DNA of 64,000 nucleotides from Bacteroides sp. (GCA_023663525.1 JAMPHF010000001.1:127988-191987), one strand, 5' to 3'; shown: positions 10,103 through 18,957, numbered from the stretch's first letter. Made by a program: numbers and translations. The notes: generated by a model from the letters alone, not told the origin.

Positions 10103-10460
10103 ATCGAGGGTCCCGGTTTTTCTTTCTCGACAAGCTCGAAAGCGGCAAGCCGATGAGGAGGGGATTTTCCACTGCAGTTGAAGGAGTGTACTTCATGTAC
10201 ACGACTGAGACAAAGTGGAAAATACACCCAAAAGACGGGAGGCTAAGGTAACTTTTCAAGGACACATCTAACAAATTGAATATAATCTATAAAAACGAAA
10301 TAGTGTTAATTAACAAATGATAAGGCAGCACGACACACTCTTTGGTGCTTTTCTCTCAACTCTTCGGTCGAGTGGCATGAGCCACACTCCCTCAGAGTTA
10401 AGAGAAAATCCCTCAAAGATTGCGTCGCTCTCGGTTTAACTTTTGTTATGAGACACACTC
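10078..10460. mobile_element. 383-base inverted-repeat (MITE-like) element between the phosphoesterase gene and tex
   Basis: A perfect 26-base inverted repeat bounds the element: 10078-10103 (begins GAGTGTGTCTCATAAC) and 10435-10460 (its reverse complement). Both ends are followed outward by TAA in the same orientation (10075-10077 and 10461-10463), a likely 3-base target duplication. The inside has no convincing gene but two long stem-loops: 10164-10173 with 10214-10223, enclosing GTGTAC/GTACAC at 10186-10202; and 10349-10363 with 10394-10408 (14 of 15 pairs). The left end supplies the stop codon of the phosphoesterase and the right end overlaps an alternative upstream ATG (10448) of tex. 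A 3-base TNA target is typical of part of the IS5 family, but this assignment is only a suggestion. Confidence 0.8.
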
Positions 10461-10474
10461 TAACTAAACCTTTA

Positions 10475-12613
10475 ATGGCAAACGTACACGCCAATGTAAT
10501 CACTGCCGAACTTGGCACACATCTGCGCAAACATGTTGCTGCCTGCCTCCGTCTGCTGGATGAAGGCGCGACAGTACCGTTCATCTCACGTTATCGCAAA
10601 GAAGCTACCGGAGGTATGGATGAAGTGACAGTCCATGCCGTTCAGATGCGTCACCTGGAGCTGACTGAACTTGACAAACGTAAGGAGTACATTCTCGACG
10701 TCATCCGTGAGCGCGACATGCTCACCCCCGAGCTGCAGGAACGCATCACGGAGACACTTGACCCGATAGTCCTTGAAGACATATACCTGCCGTACAAGCC
10801 GAAGCGCAACACCCGCGCACAGGCTGCAAGGGCTCTCGGACTTGAACCTCTTGCAAAAATAATCATGTCGCAAAACTCTTCCGACATTGAGAAGCAGGCT
10901 AAAAAGTATGCAAAGGAAGCCGGGAGCATCAGCGCGGCCATAGCAGGTGCGTCTGACATCATCGCCGAATGGGTCAGCGAAAGCGAGAAAGCCCGCAACC
11001 TTGTGAGATCGCGCTATCAGAGGTCGGCGACAATAAAATCAAAGGTAATCCCCGGCAAGGAGGAGGAAGGGAAAAATTATCAGAACTATTTCGATTTCTC
11101 CGAACCGTTGCGCCTCTGCAACTCTCACCGCTATCTTGCCATACGCCGTGGTGAGGATGAGGGTATATTGAAAGTCAGCATAACGATTGATGACGATGAG
11201 ATGATTGACCGTCTCAGCCGAATGTTTGTGAAGGCCAACGCAACACCCGAAAGCACCGACATTGTAAAAAATGCGGTCAAGGACGGCTACCGCCGCCTCA
11301 TGCGTCCATCGATTGAGAACGAAATCGCCTCGGTAACGAAGGAGAAAAGCGACGAAGGAGCCATTCAGATGTTTGCCGACAACGTCCGGCAATTGCTCAT
11401 GTCCGCGCCCCTCGGTCATAAACGTGTACTTGCCATAGACCCCGGATTCCGGACGGGATGCAAACTCGTCGTGCTTGACGAACAGGGCAACCTGCTCCAA
11501 CATGATGTCATCTACCCCACTCCACCCGCCAATGATTTCGTAGGGTCAGCCGATGCACTGTGCTTCTACGTTGACCGCTACAAAATAGATGCAATCGCAA
11601 TCGGCAATGGGACAGCGGGACGCGAGACTGAACGGTTTGTACGCGACATCATGCTTCCCCGCAAAGTCCAGATCTTCATGGTCAATGAGAACGGAGCTTC
11701 CATCTACTCCGCATCTGAAGTCGCCCGCGAAGAATTTCCGAATGAGGACGTGACTGTGCGTGGTGCTGTCTCCATAGGGCGCAGACTCCTTGACCCTCTT
11801 GCCGAACTTGTCAAGATTGACCCGAAATCAATCGGAGTCGGACAGTATCAGCACGCAGTCAACCAGACAAAGCTCAAGGAAGCACTTGACTATGTGGTGG
11901 AAAGCTGTGTCAACACCGTTGGAGTTAACGTCAACACCGCTTCCAAGCAACTTTTGTCATACGTGTCAGGCATAGGTCCGTCACTTGCCGCGAACATCGT
12001 GAAATACCGTGCTGAGACAGGTGACTTCACCTCACGCAGCCAACTCATGAATGTCCCGCGTATGGGCGAAAAGGCTTTCCAGCAATGCGCTGGATTCCTG
12101 AGGATTCCCGGAGGGGTCAATCCGCTCGATAATACAGCCGTGCATCCCGAACGATATGCACTCGTCGAGCAGATTGCCGCCGATGCCAAGGCTGATATAG
12201 CCCGGCTCATCAAGGATCGCAATCTTCTCCACAGTATTGAACTCGACAAATACATCACAAAGGAAGTTGGACTTCCGACATTGACCGACATTGTCCTTGA
12301 GCTTGAAAAACCAGGGCGTGATCCGCGAGAGACTGCCGAGGAAATTCCCTATGACGATTCAGTACGCAAAATCGATGATCTCCACATCGGGCAAGAACTC
12401 ACCGGCAAGGTCAACAACATCACCGCATTCGGTGTATTCGTCGATCTCGGAATGAAAGAAAACGGTCTCATTCATATCTCCCAATTGAGTGACCGCTACA
12501 TAACATCGCCGTCAGAGGTTGTGGCCATCGGACAAAATATCCGTGTCCGTGTCATGGACATCGACACATCAAGAGGACGAATAGCACTGACGCTGAAAGG
12601 TGTCCGGCAATAA
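10475..12613 (+). CDS. tex: Tex-family RNA-binding transcription accessory protein
   Basis: Tex/YhgF homologue of about 712 residues, a cytoplasmic nucleic-acid-binding protein implicated in transcription and RNA turnover. Domains in order: N-terminal helical Tex domain, a YqgF/RNase H-like domain starting at VLAIDPGFRTGCKL near residue 318, helix-hairpin-helix repeats around 490-560 (LLSYVSGIGPSLAANIV; MNVPRMGEKAFQQCAGF) and a C-terminal S1 RNA-binding domain from about 637 (IGQELTGKVNNITAFGVF). I chose ATG at 10475 (MANVHANVIT) because the earlier ATG at 10448 lies within the terminal repeat of the inserted element and would add nine element-derived residues. folK follows after 25 bases. 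Confidence 0.95.
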   Translation: MANVHANVITAELGTHLRKHVAACLRLLDEGATVPFISRYRKEATGGMDEVTVHAVQMRHLELTELDKRKEYILDVIRERDMLTPELQERITETLDPIVLEDIYLPYKPKRNTRAQAARALGLEPLAKIIMSQNSSDIEKQAKKYAKEAGSISAAIAGASDIIAEWVSESEKARNLVRSRYQRSATIKSKVIPGKEEEGKNYQNYFDFSEPLRLCNSHRYLAIRRGEDEGILKVSITIDDDEMIDRLSRMFVKANATPESTDIVKNAVKDGYRRLMRPSIENEIASVTKEKSDEGAIQMFADNVRQLLMSAPLGHKRVLAIDPGFRTGCKLVVLDEQGNLLQHDVIYPTPPANDFVGSADALCFYVDRYKIDAIAIGNGTAGRETERFVRDIMLPRKVQIFMVNENGASIYSASEVAREEFPNEDVTVRGAVSIGRRLLDPLAELVKIDPKSIGVGQYQHAVNQTKLKEALDYVVESCVNTVGVNVNTASKQLLSYVSGIGPSLAANIVKYRAETGDFTSRSQLMNVPRMGEKAFQQCAGFLRIPGGVNPLDNTAVHPERYALVEQIAADAKADIARLIKDRNLLHSIELDKYITKEVGLPTLTDIVLELEKPGRDPRETAEEIPYDDSVRKIDDLHIGQELTGKVNNITAFGVFVDLGMKENGLIHISQLSDRYITSPSEVVAIGQNIRVRVMDIDTSRGRIALTLKGVRQ

Positions 12614-12638
12614 AAGGTTGTCTAATAACACTCATATC

Positions 12639-13043
12639 ATGACAGATAGATTAAACTCCTGCACAATCGGACTCGGAAGCAATACGCCCGACCGCGAATA
12701 TCAGATAACCCGTGCCATAGAGCATATCTGCGGTTATCTCCAAAAATGTTCAGTTTCCTCGGTCTATGAGTCAGATGCTATCAACGGGAAGGACAAGCCG
12801 TACATGAACGCTGTCATCCACGGATACACTACTCATGACTATGATACCGTTGTCAAATTCCTGAAGGACTGGGAGTCAGAGAGCGGACGTGACCGCATCA
12901 AATCAATCGAGGGTGAGATTTGTATCGACCTTGATCTTGTGATATGGGACGAACACATCAAACGCCCGAAAGATTTTGAACGCCACTATTTCAATATCGG
13001 TTATCGTGAGCTTCTCTCCAAAGGTGCATACGAGACAATGTAA
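12639..13043 (+). CDS. folK: HPPK-like 6-hydroxymethyl-dihydropterin pyrophosphokinase
   Basis: A 134-residue protein resembling FolK, which transfers pyrophosphate from ATP to 6-hydroxymethyl-7,8-dihydropterin in folate synthesis. Visible family features are the N-terminal IGLGSNTPDREYQI, the YESDAINGKDKPYMNAVI segment (substrate-binding region with the NAV block) and IDLDLVIWDE, equivalent to the metal-binding D-x-D of HPPK. It is shorter than the roughly 160 residues of the Escherichia coli enzyme, and the usual GPR-x-LDLD lead-in is replaced by EGEICIDLDL, so it could be a divergent paralogue rather than the housekeeping enzyme. The ATG at 12639 is used rather than an earlier one inside the end of tex. 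Confidence 0.65.
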   Translation: MTDRLNSCTIGLGSNTPDREYQITRAIEHICGYLQKCSVSSVYESDAINGKDKPYMNAVIHGYTTHDYDTVVKFLKDWESESGRDRIKSIEGEICIDLDLVIWDEHIKRPKDFERHYFNIGYRELLSKGAYETM

Positions 13044-13070
13044 TACGCCCTATAAACTATAATCACAGTT

Positions 13071-15071
13071 CTACTTGACACTCCCCGTTCCTATCCTCAA
13101 CGGGGAGTGTCTTAGCGAACGGACTGCCACTCCCGCCTCTGACAGTTCGCTGAGGTAACGGTCATGAAGTCTCACGTTCAGATCGGCTGAGAGCAGAATG
13201 CTATCGGTGTCCACACATTCGGTCAGGGAGCTTATCCTCCCACGGAATCCTCCGCAGATTACTGCATAATCAATCCGACCGTCAACGGCAGGTAAGGCGT
13301 TGCCGTCATGTAGCAACAGAAATTTCTTGTCGCCGACCGTAATGATTTCAGGCGACAAGCGTGACACGGCGTGGAATGATATCGAATCAACACCCCGAGA
13401 GAGCATGTATCTGCGATAGCGGTGCGAATAATCTTCCTTAATCTCCTCATGTATGCGCGGTGGTGCGGTGGTGAAAACACGCAATTGATTTCCGGTCCTG
13501 ACCATCAGAGATGTGTGGTCATGCATACGTGGGATGAATATATCGGTTCCATCTTTGGGTTGCCATAGCAATAGTGTGGTCGAAATCGAGAAAACAACGC
13601 AAAGTAATGTCGCCACAATATAGACATTTCGCTTCTTGTATAACCATATCACAAACAGCACAAGCGTGGGAAGCCACATCCAGACGGAAACACCGGGGAT
13701 ATAGACATCATTAATAACACCCCACGGTATCTTGCCAATTCTCAAAGCCGAGGAGTGCAGAAGATTGAATACAAAATCCAAAGCCTCAGCCAAAAAGCCG
13801 TAGGGCAGTCCAAACCCATCCAATAACAGCAGCAACAGACCACCGGCAACTATCACGGGAAGTAATAATGCCCCTATGAAGTTTACAGGAAGAAAGAGCA
13901 GGGGAAAAATGTTAAAATAGTAGGCACTTACGACTGCCGTTCCAAGCACAGCCGCCAAAGTCACTGCGGGATAGGAGGCGATGGCATGGAGTACAGCCAT
14001 GCGCCGGGAGAAAGGATTGAATCTGTCGGCAAAAAGCATGATTGAAGCAACTGCGAGGAATGAAAGCTGAAAGCCGACAGTATATAAAGCGTAAGGCCAT
14101 AGGATGAGGATAAAAAGGGCAGCCACACAAAGCGAATTGAACGGAGACCTCACCCTCTGCATGGAGAAAGATATAAAGAATACCGTGGACATGACCACCG
14201 ACCTCACTACCGATGGCGAAAGACCTGTCATGACAGCAAACAGCCACAGGACCATAACCACTATAAACCACCTTATTTTTCGCATCCCGGTCAAGTACAA
14301 AGGCAAGAGAAGTATCGACACAAACCAAGCGATTATCCCTACATGCAGCCCACTCAGTGCGAGGACGTGGGAGAGACCTGTAACGGAGAATAGCTCACGC
14401 GTATCGGCTGTCAGCATATCCCTGTCGCCCGTGAGCACGGCATTAAGAAATTCTCTCAGCCCTGATGACAATGGCAAATCAACTATCGCAAGCGTCACAG
14501 CCGAACGAAATCTACGTATGGAGTTAAACACTCCCGGAGACAGGCCCGACACTCTGATACTGTCCGGCTGCACCATCCCACTCCCGCTGACACCCATCCT
14601 TCGCAACAACGCATCATAGTCCGTCTCATCGGGCAAATCTGTGGTTACTGACATTTCAGTCAATGCCGCTACAAATTCAATCCGGTCGCGTTCCGCCACT
14701 TCCGGAATCGAAGACGGAATGGTCAGCTTCACCATAAAAGGCTCACAACCCGCCCGCCCACAGGAATCCACCTTTACAATCAACACCTGCGTAGGCTCGT
14801 ATGACTTGACCTCAACAGCAGTGCCAGCATAGTGACACGGCTGACCGATGCAAGCGGCGGGCAACGGCGGGGGAGTATTGACCCTGCCCAATGTGAATCC
14901 CGTCATCAACCCGCAAAACATCAATGCGGCATACGGTCGCCGGGAATAGGACAGCAACACTCCAATCAACGTAAAAATCAGTGGAATCCAAACGGACACA
15001 CCGCAACCCTCCATCCATATTCCTATGATAAAGACTATGGTGAATGGCAAAAGCGGTATGACCGGCAGCAT
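13071..15071 (-). CDS. comEC: ComEC/Rec2-family DNA-uptake channel protein
   Basis: Polytopic inner-membrane protein of the ComEC/Rec2 family, about 666 residues. The first 60 residues hold membrane segments followed by a soluble OB-like region (DUF4131-like), and the central part carries the Competence-domain motif TGLSHVLALSGLHVGII and many membrane spans to about residue 500. The remaining 160 residues are soluble but lack the H-x-H-x-D-H zinc motif of the metallo-beta-lactamase-like nuclease domain. Its role would be passage of single-stranded DNA into the cytoplasm. ATG at 15071 is preferred; an upstream GTG at 15095 falls in a hairpin. The gene follows aroE by about 125 bases on the same strand. 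Confidence 0.88.
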   Translation of the reverse strand: MLPVIPLLPFTIVFIIGIWMEGCGVSVWIPLIFTLIGVLLSYSRRPYAALMFCGLMTGFTLGRVNTPPPLPAACIGQPCHYAGTAVEVKSYEPTQVLIVKVDSCGRAGCEPFMVKLTIPSSIPEVAERDRIEFVAALTEMSVTTDLPDETDYDALLRRMGVSGSGMVQPDSIRVSGLSPGVFNSIRRFRSAVTLAIVDLPLSSGLREFLNAVLTGDRDMLTADTRELFSVTGLSHVLALSGLHVGIIAWFVSILLLPLYLTGMRKIRWFIVVMVLWLFAVMTGLSPSVVRSVVMSTVFFISFSMQRVRSPFNSLCVAALFILILWPYALYTVGFQLSFLAVASIMLFADRFNPFSRRMAVLHAIASYPAVTLAAVLGTAVVSAYYFNIFPLLFLPVNFIGALLLPVIVAGGLLLLLLDGFGLPYGFLAEALDFVFNLLHSSALRIGKIPWGVINDVYIPGVSVWMWLPTLVLFVIWLYKKRNVYIVATLLCVVFSISTTLLLWQPKDGTDIFIPRMHDHTSLMVRTGNQLRVFTTAPPRIHEEIKEDYSHRYRRYMLSRGVDSISFHAVSRLSPEIITVGDKKFLLLHDGNALPAVDGRIDYAVICGGFRGRISSLTECVDTDSILLSADLNVRLHDRYLSELSEAGVAVRSLRHSPLRIGTGSVK
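13077..13111. terminator. Convergent hairpin between folK and comEC
   Basis: A 13-base-pair perfect stem (13077-13089 with 13099-13111, GACACTCCCCGTT and its complement) with a 9-base loop sits where two convergent genes end, overlapping the last codons of comEC. No strong T-run follows on either strand, so termination strength is uncertain. Confidence 0.55.
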
Positions 15072-15092
15072 TGATTTTGGATTGTAAAACGA

Positions 15093-15131
15093 CACACGTC
15101 GCCCTACGGATAGATTGTAGAGCGACGTGTG
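15093..15131 (-). terminator. Hairpin between aroE and comEC
   Basis: A 10-base-pair perfect stem, CACACGTCGC (15093-15102) with GCGACGTGTG (15122-15131), lies downstream of aroE and just ahead of comEC on the minus strand. The following bases are only weakly T-rich (GTTTTAC), so it may be a partial terminator that lowers read-through into comEC. Confidence 0.45.
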
Positions 15132-15196
15132 GGATGAGGTTTATACGATATTTTGCTCAAGGGACGAGAGTATCGCCCGTCAGAAGCTGAGGGAAT

Positions 15197-15955
15197 TTAG
15201 AGATTCCATATATTCCACGACTCGAAAGCCTGGAGAAGGAGCATCTCAAGACCATTCTTGACCTCTGCTCCGTTCGCACGCGACTTCTTCATGAAAGTCG
15301 TCACGTCCGGATTATATATAAGGTCATAGCAAAGATGCTCGGGGGTGAGAAGCTCGTAGGGTATGGCTGGACAACGGTCCACGTCGGGATACATGCCGAG
15401 TGGGGTGCAATTGACGATCACCTTGTGTGTCGTCATGATTTCGGGAGTCAGATCACCGTAGGCAAGCTCACCTTCCTCAGGATTGCGCGAAACGAACACA
15501 GGCTCTACACCAAGGTTAACGAGGGCGCGATATATAGCCTTTGAAGCTCCACCGGTGCCAAGAATGAGCGCACGGTTACGCTTGCTGTTGATAAGTGGGG
15601 CAATAGAGTTCTGGAAACCCATAGCATCGCTGTTATAGCCTTTCAGCTTGACAGCTCCATCCTTGCCACGTATGATCTTGATGACGTTGACCGCACCGAT
15701 AAGAGCCGCTTCCGAATCCATTTCATCCATGTAGGGAATCACCTGCTCTTTGTATGGTATTGTGACGTTAAGACCTGCGAGATTCGGGTTTTCAGCGACC
15801 ACTTCCATAAGGTCGCCAATCTCGGGGATTTCAAAATTTACGTATTCGGCATCGATATTCTCGGATTCAAACATATTGTTGAAATAATTCATCGAGAATG
15901 AATGGGTCAGCGGAAACCCGATCAAGCCGTACACTTTTTTTCGAGGTGATGTCAT
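15197..15955 (-). CDS. aroE: Shikimate dehydrogenase
   Basis: AroE, 252 residues, reduces 3-dehydroshikimate to shikimate with NADPH in the chorismate pathway in the cytoplasm. Visible features are the substrate-binding start GLIGFPLTHSFSMNYFN, the catalytic-Lys block LNVTIPYKEQVIPYMD, the conserved GAVNVIK, GYNSDAMGF, the nucleotide-binding loop LILGTGGASKAIYRAL and NCTPLGMYPD. Start ATG 15955 gives a normal N-terminus (TSPRKKVYGLIG). A lone TATATTTG-type minus-ten-like box lies upstream on the minus strand (16039-16032), but no well-spaced TTTG partner is seen. It stands apart from other aro genes here. Confidence 0.95.
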   Translation of the reverse strand: MTSPRKKVYGLIGFPLTHSFSMNYFNNMFESENIDAEYVNFEIPEIGDLMEVVAENPNLAGLNVTIPYKEQVIPYMDEMDSEAALIGAVNVIKIIRGKDGAVKLKGYNSDAMGFQNSIAPLINSKRNRALILGTGGASKAIYRALVNLGVEPVFVSRNPEEGELAYGDLTPEIMTTHKVIVNCTPLGMYPDVDRCPAIPYELLTPEHLCYDLIYNPDVTTFMKKSRANGAEVKNGLEMLLLQAFESWNIWNL

Positions 15956-16095
15956 GACTATTGATATGTTGTAACGTAAGTTTTAGAGTTTTCCATTGCA
16001 TGATGGCAATGACCATACCGATCATTTGTTGCAAATATAGCAAATTATTACTTAATGTGCGATATATTCATCCAAATAAATTCGCGCAAAATGCC

Positions 16096-16119
16096 GTCAA
16101 CTGTCGCCAAACAGTTGAC
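16096..16119 (-). terminator. Hairpin after the 16149-16760 gene
   Basis: A 9-base-pair stem (GTCAACTGT at 16096-16104, ACAGTTGAC at 16111-16119) with a short loop follows the end of the leftward gene at 16149. The downstream T-run is short (ATTTTG), so this is a moderate candidate terminator separating that gene from aroE. Confidence 0.4.
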
Positions 16120-16148
16120 AGAGTGTCCAATATTTCCTGTAATTTGTC

Positions 16149-16760
16149 CTATTGCACCTGAATCTTCCTCATGAAAGCAGAGTGAGGAATCAGAATGAAA
16201 TTCAGCCTCGGTCCCTTGATGATATAAACCATGAAACGCGATGTGCTACGCGTGGCGATGACATCATCCCATCCGATTTTCTCCGGGGCAGGCACAGGGA
16301 GGGGCGGTAACGGATCATCGTCCTTCTCCTCGGCTATCGGCAGCAACATTCTTTTTGAATTCCTCTGCGCTGCCTCATCCTTCTCCTCAGGTCCGAGATA
16401 CGTGAGCTTCAGAAATTCCCCCTCGGAAATCTCAACTTCCTTCCTGATGACAGCCCTGCGAGCCTCGGGCGCAAGCATATAATAGGTGTATAGAAAAGAC
16501 ATCAACATCGGCACGACTATAAAGAGGAGCATCAAGGCCACAAGCAGGAATCTGACATCAAACATCACCCCACAGGCCGCAAACGCAGCAATCGGCAATA
16601 TGACAAGCCATCCGTAGCGAGGAAGCCACAGAGACAGGAGCACCGACAGATAGTCACCCGAGGTGGTGACAAATGGTATTGTCTTTTTCAATTCGTCAGT
16701 AATTTCAGATGGTGTCTCGGAATATGTCTCAATCAACAAACCGACGCGTAATGTCGCCAT
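16149..16760 (-). CDS. Hypothetical two-span membrane protein
   Basis: About 203 residues, not assigned to a named family. Two long hydrophobic segments lie near residues 48-68 and 72-98 (VILPIAAFAACGVMF; FLLVALMLLFIVVPML), followed by a soluble part with a Pro/Asp-rich linker (DDDPLPPLPVPAPEK) and a C-terminal stretch ending RKIQVQ. The layout resembles YcxB-type membrane proteins, but I see no decisive motif. Its start overlaps the end of aguB by about 30 bases (ATG at 16760; a second ATG at 16769 is nine bases earlier), so it is probably translated from the same transcript as the agmatine genes. Confidence 0.6.
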   Translation of the reverse strand: MATLRVGLLIETYSETPSEITDELKKTIPFVTTSGDYLSVLLSLWLPRYGWLVILPIAAFAACGVMFDVRFLLVALMLLFIVVPMLMSFLYTYYMLAPEARRAVIRKEVEISEGEFLKLTYLGPEEKDEAAQRNSKRMLLPIAEEKDDDPLPPLPVPAPEKIGWDDVIATRSTSRFMVYIIKGPRLNFILIPHSAFMRKIQVQ

Positions 16761-17604
16761 AGTTCTCAATCCTGCGGTCGCGGAGGAAGGGCCACCAACG
16801 GCGCACCTGTTCCGACCGTTTCATGTCAACCTCCACGATTGCCTCAGCCTCCTCATCATCAGGAGCAAGATAAAGAAATTCGCCCTGTGGTCCGGCAACA
16901 AAACTTGACCCCCAGAAGGTGATTCCGTTGGTTGCGCCGGATGGGTCAGGCTCATGACCGACACGGTTGACGGTAATCACCGGCAGACCGTTTGCGACGG
17001 CGTGTCCGCGCTGCACTGTCATCCATGCTTCCCGCTGACGGGCTTTTTCATCGGGAGTGTCACTGCTCTCCCATCCAATTGCAGTAGGATAGATAAGCAT
17101 CTCCGCACCGTTCATGGCCATGAGGCGGGCAGCCTCAGGATACCATTGATCCCAGCACACGAGCACACCGAGACGACCAAGCGAAGTATCAATCGGCTTG
17201 AAACCGAGATCACCCGGGGTGAAATAAAACTTTTCGTAGTATGCCGGATCATCCGGAATGTGCATCTTGCGATATTTGCCTGCCACCGAGCCGTCCTTGT
17301 CAAAAACGAGCGAAGTGTTGTGATATAAGCCGACCGCACGACGTTCAAAAAGCGAAGTGACAAGAACAACCCCGGCTTTCTCAGCCACCTTGGAATAAAA
17401 TGATGTCACAGGCCCGTCGAGCGACACTGCAAGGTCAAAGTTATCCACACTTTCCACCTGACAGAAATATAGCGAGTCATGTAGCTCCTGAAGAACTACA
17501 AGCTGCGCACCCTTGGCTGCAAGTTCCAGTATTTTAGATTCAAGACGACGGCGGTTGTCATCAATGTTTGAAGTGTTGTGCTGCTGTATTATTCCTATTT
17601 TCAT
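16729..17604 (-). CDS. aguB: N-carbamoylputrescine amidase
   Basis: Carbon-nitrogen hydrolase of the nitrilase superfamily, 291 residues, which converts N-carbamoylputrescine to putrescine, CO2 and ammonia in the cytoplasm. The catalytic triad is visible: Glu40 (VVLQELHDS), Lys113 (KYRKMHIPDD) and Cys150 (GVLVCWDQWYPEA). The subfamily assignment rests on the direct neighbour aguA, which makes its substrate. ATG at 17604 (MKIGIIQQHN) is the family-like start; the frame is open to 17646 but that would run into aguA. Putrescine would then feed spermidine-type polyamine synthesis. Confidence 0.93.
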   Translation of the reverse strand: MKIGIIQQHNTSNIDDNRRRLESKILELAAKGAQLVVLQELHDSLYFCQVESVDNFDLAVSLDGPVTSFYSKVAEKAGVVLVTSLFERRAVGLYHNTSLVFDKDGSVAGKYRKMHIPDDPAYYEKFYFTPGDLGFKPIDTSLGRLGVLVCWDQWYPEAARLMAMNGAEMLIYPTAIGWESSDTPDEKARQREAWMTVQRGHAVANGLPVITVNRVGHEPDPSGATNGITFWGSSFVAGPQGEFLYLAPDDEEAEAIVEVDMKRSEQVRRWWPFLRDRRIENYGDITRRFVD

Positions 17605-17642
17605 AATTTTTTGGGCGGTGTGTACGTAAAGTTCGTTTACAT

Positions 17643-18737
17643 TCACAGACTGTTGTCAATCCATTTTCCATCTCTGATTCCACTGACCGTTCCGGCAGGG
17701 AACTGCATGGTGACACAATGGAGTGAACCATGCTGACGGATGAGCGGCCTGCAATCTATCGGGATTATTTCACGGTCGGGATATGCTATTTTCAGAATCT
17801 GCGACGCAAGATAGTCATTGCGCGGTTGACCGTAGGACGGCATCAATATGCGTAAAGGGGTGATAAGGAAGTTGGCATACGTCGCGGGAAGAATCTCGCC
17901 GTCAACCTCTATTACATCAGGCAGCGGAAGCTCGATCAGATTATACGGCATACCATCAGGCGTACAGAGCGTGGTCAGCTCCTCACGCATTTTCGAGAGC
18001 TCCGCATGGTTTGGATTACCTGACTCACCGGGACCGCAATAAATGATTGTATTCCCCGGAGCAAGACGGGCAAGAGTGTCAATATGACTGTCCGTATCAT
18101 CACCAAGCAATGCCCCGTGATGCAAGAACAATTGATGTGAAAATCCAAAAGACTTTGCAAGATATTCCGAGATGCGCTCGCGGTTCCATCCGCCATTACG
18201 GTTAGGCGACATGAGACATTCGGCGGTGGTCAGGAGCGTACCCTCTCCATCAGACTCTATCGAGCCTCCCTCCAATACGAAATTAAGGTGATTCTCCACG
18301 CGTGCATCGAAAAGTCCTTCTGAGGCGAGCCTGCCGGTGATGAGATTGTCCTTGTCGGCGGCAAATTTCAGCCCCCAACCGTTGAACTTGAAATCAAGCA
18401 CACGCAGCGAGCCGTCAACCTCAACAGTGATTGCACCGAAATCACGCGCCCACGTATCGTTGGTCGGGACATTGACAAACTTCACTCGCTCCGGGTCAAA
18501 ACCAAACTCCCGGAAAGAGGAGAGACACAAATCCTCCGGCCCGACTACCATTACACATTCTTCCTCCGAGACGACCTCGGCAATCCGGGCGATGCACCGA
18601 CGCGCATCATCGAGAATATAGTCCCAGTCGGTCTGCTCATGAGGCCAAGCGAGCAACACACATTCGTGCCGCTCCCATTCGGCGGGCATACGTCTCAATG
18701 ATATTCCGGGCGCTTCATCATTCATCCTCGTAGTCAT
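17643..18737 (-). CDS. aguA: Agmatine deiminase
   Basis: Peptidylarginine-deiminase-like enzyme of 364 residues that hydrolyses agmatine to N-carbamoylputrescine and ammonia. Visible catalytic blocks are the substrate-binding TNDTWARDFGA, the GGSIESDG loop, the active-site His in GDDTDSHIDTLAR and the nucleophile Cys341 in HGSLHCVT near the C-terminus. The start overlaps the upstream 79-residue gene by 20 bases if ATG 18737 is used, or by 8 bases with ATG 18725; both retain all motifs. Together with aguB it forms a two-step route from agmatine to putrescine. Confidence 0.95.
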   Translation of the reverse strand: MTTRMNDEAPGISLRRMPAEWERHECVLLAWPHEQTDWDYILDDARRCIARIAEVVSEEECVMVVGPEDLCLSSFREFGFDPERVKFVNVPTNDTWARDFGAITVEVDGSLRVLDFKFNGWGLKFAADKDNLITGRLASEGLFDARVENHLNFVLEGGSIESDGEGTLLTTAECLMSPNRNGGWNRERISEYLAKSFGFSHQLFLHHGALLGDDTDSHIDTLARLAPGNTIIYCGPGESGNPNHAELSKMREELTTLCTPDGMPYNLIELPLPDVIEVDGEILPATYANFLITPLRILMPSYGQPRNDYLASQILKIAYPDREIIPIDCRPLIRQHGSLHCVTMQFPAGTVSGIRDGKWIDNSL

Positions 18738-18957
18738 CTTTCAAGTTGTCCCATATTGAGTCCTGTGAGTCAAAATATTCCTCACAATAATCAAAAAATC
18801 CACGCTTCTCACTGCTTCCGACCTCATCGCACCACTCACGATATTTAGCACGGAGTTCTGCATCCTCGTGGATCAATTTCTTAAATTCCGCCTCGGCAAT
18901 ATCGGTGCTTCCGCAATGCTGAAGCAGCTCGTTGAAAAGGTCGGTGATATGTTCCAT
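18718..18957 (-). CDS. Small acidic hypothetical protein heading the agmatine operon
   Basis: A 79-residue, strongly acidic protein (about 23 Asp/Glu) with no signal peptide or membrane span, predicted helical and ending DNLKDDYEDE. I do not recognise a named family. It has a clean ATG at 18957, sits 128 bases below a good promoter, and its stop overlaps the aguA start, so it is the first gene of the aguA-aguB transcript. The overlap points to translational coupling and perhaps a role in regulating or binding the polyamine enzymes, but that is inference from position only. Confidence 0.7.
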   Translation of the reverse strand: MEHITDLFNELLQHCGSTDIAEAEFKKLIHEDAELRAKYREWCDEVGSSEKRGFFDYCEEYFDSQDSIWDNLKDDYEDE

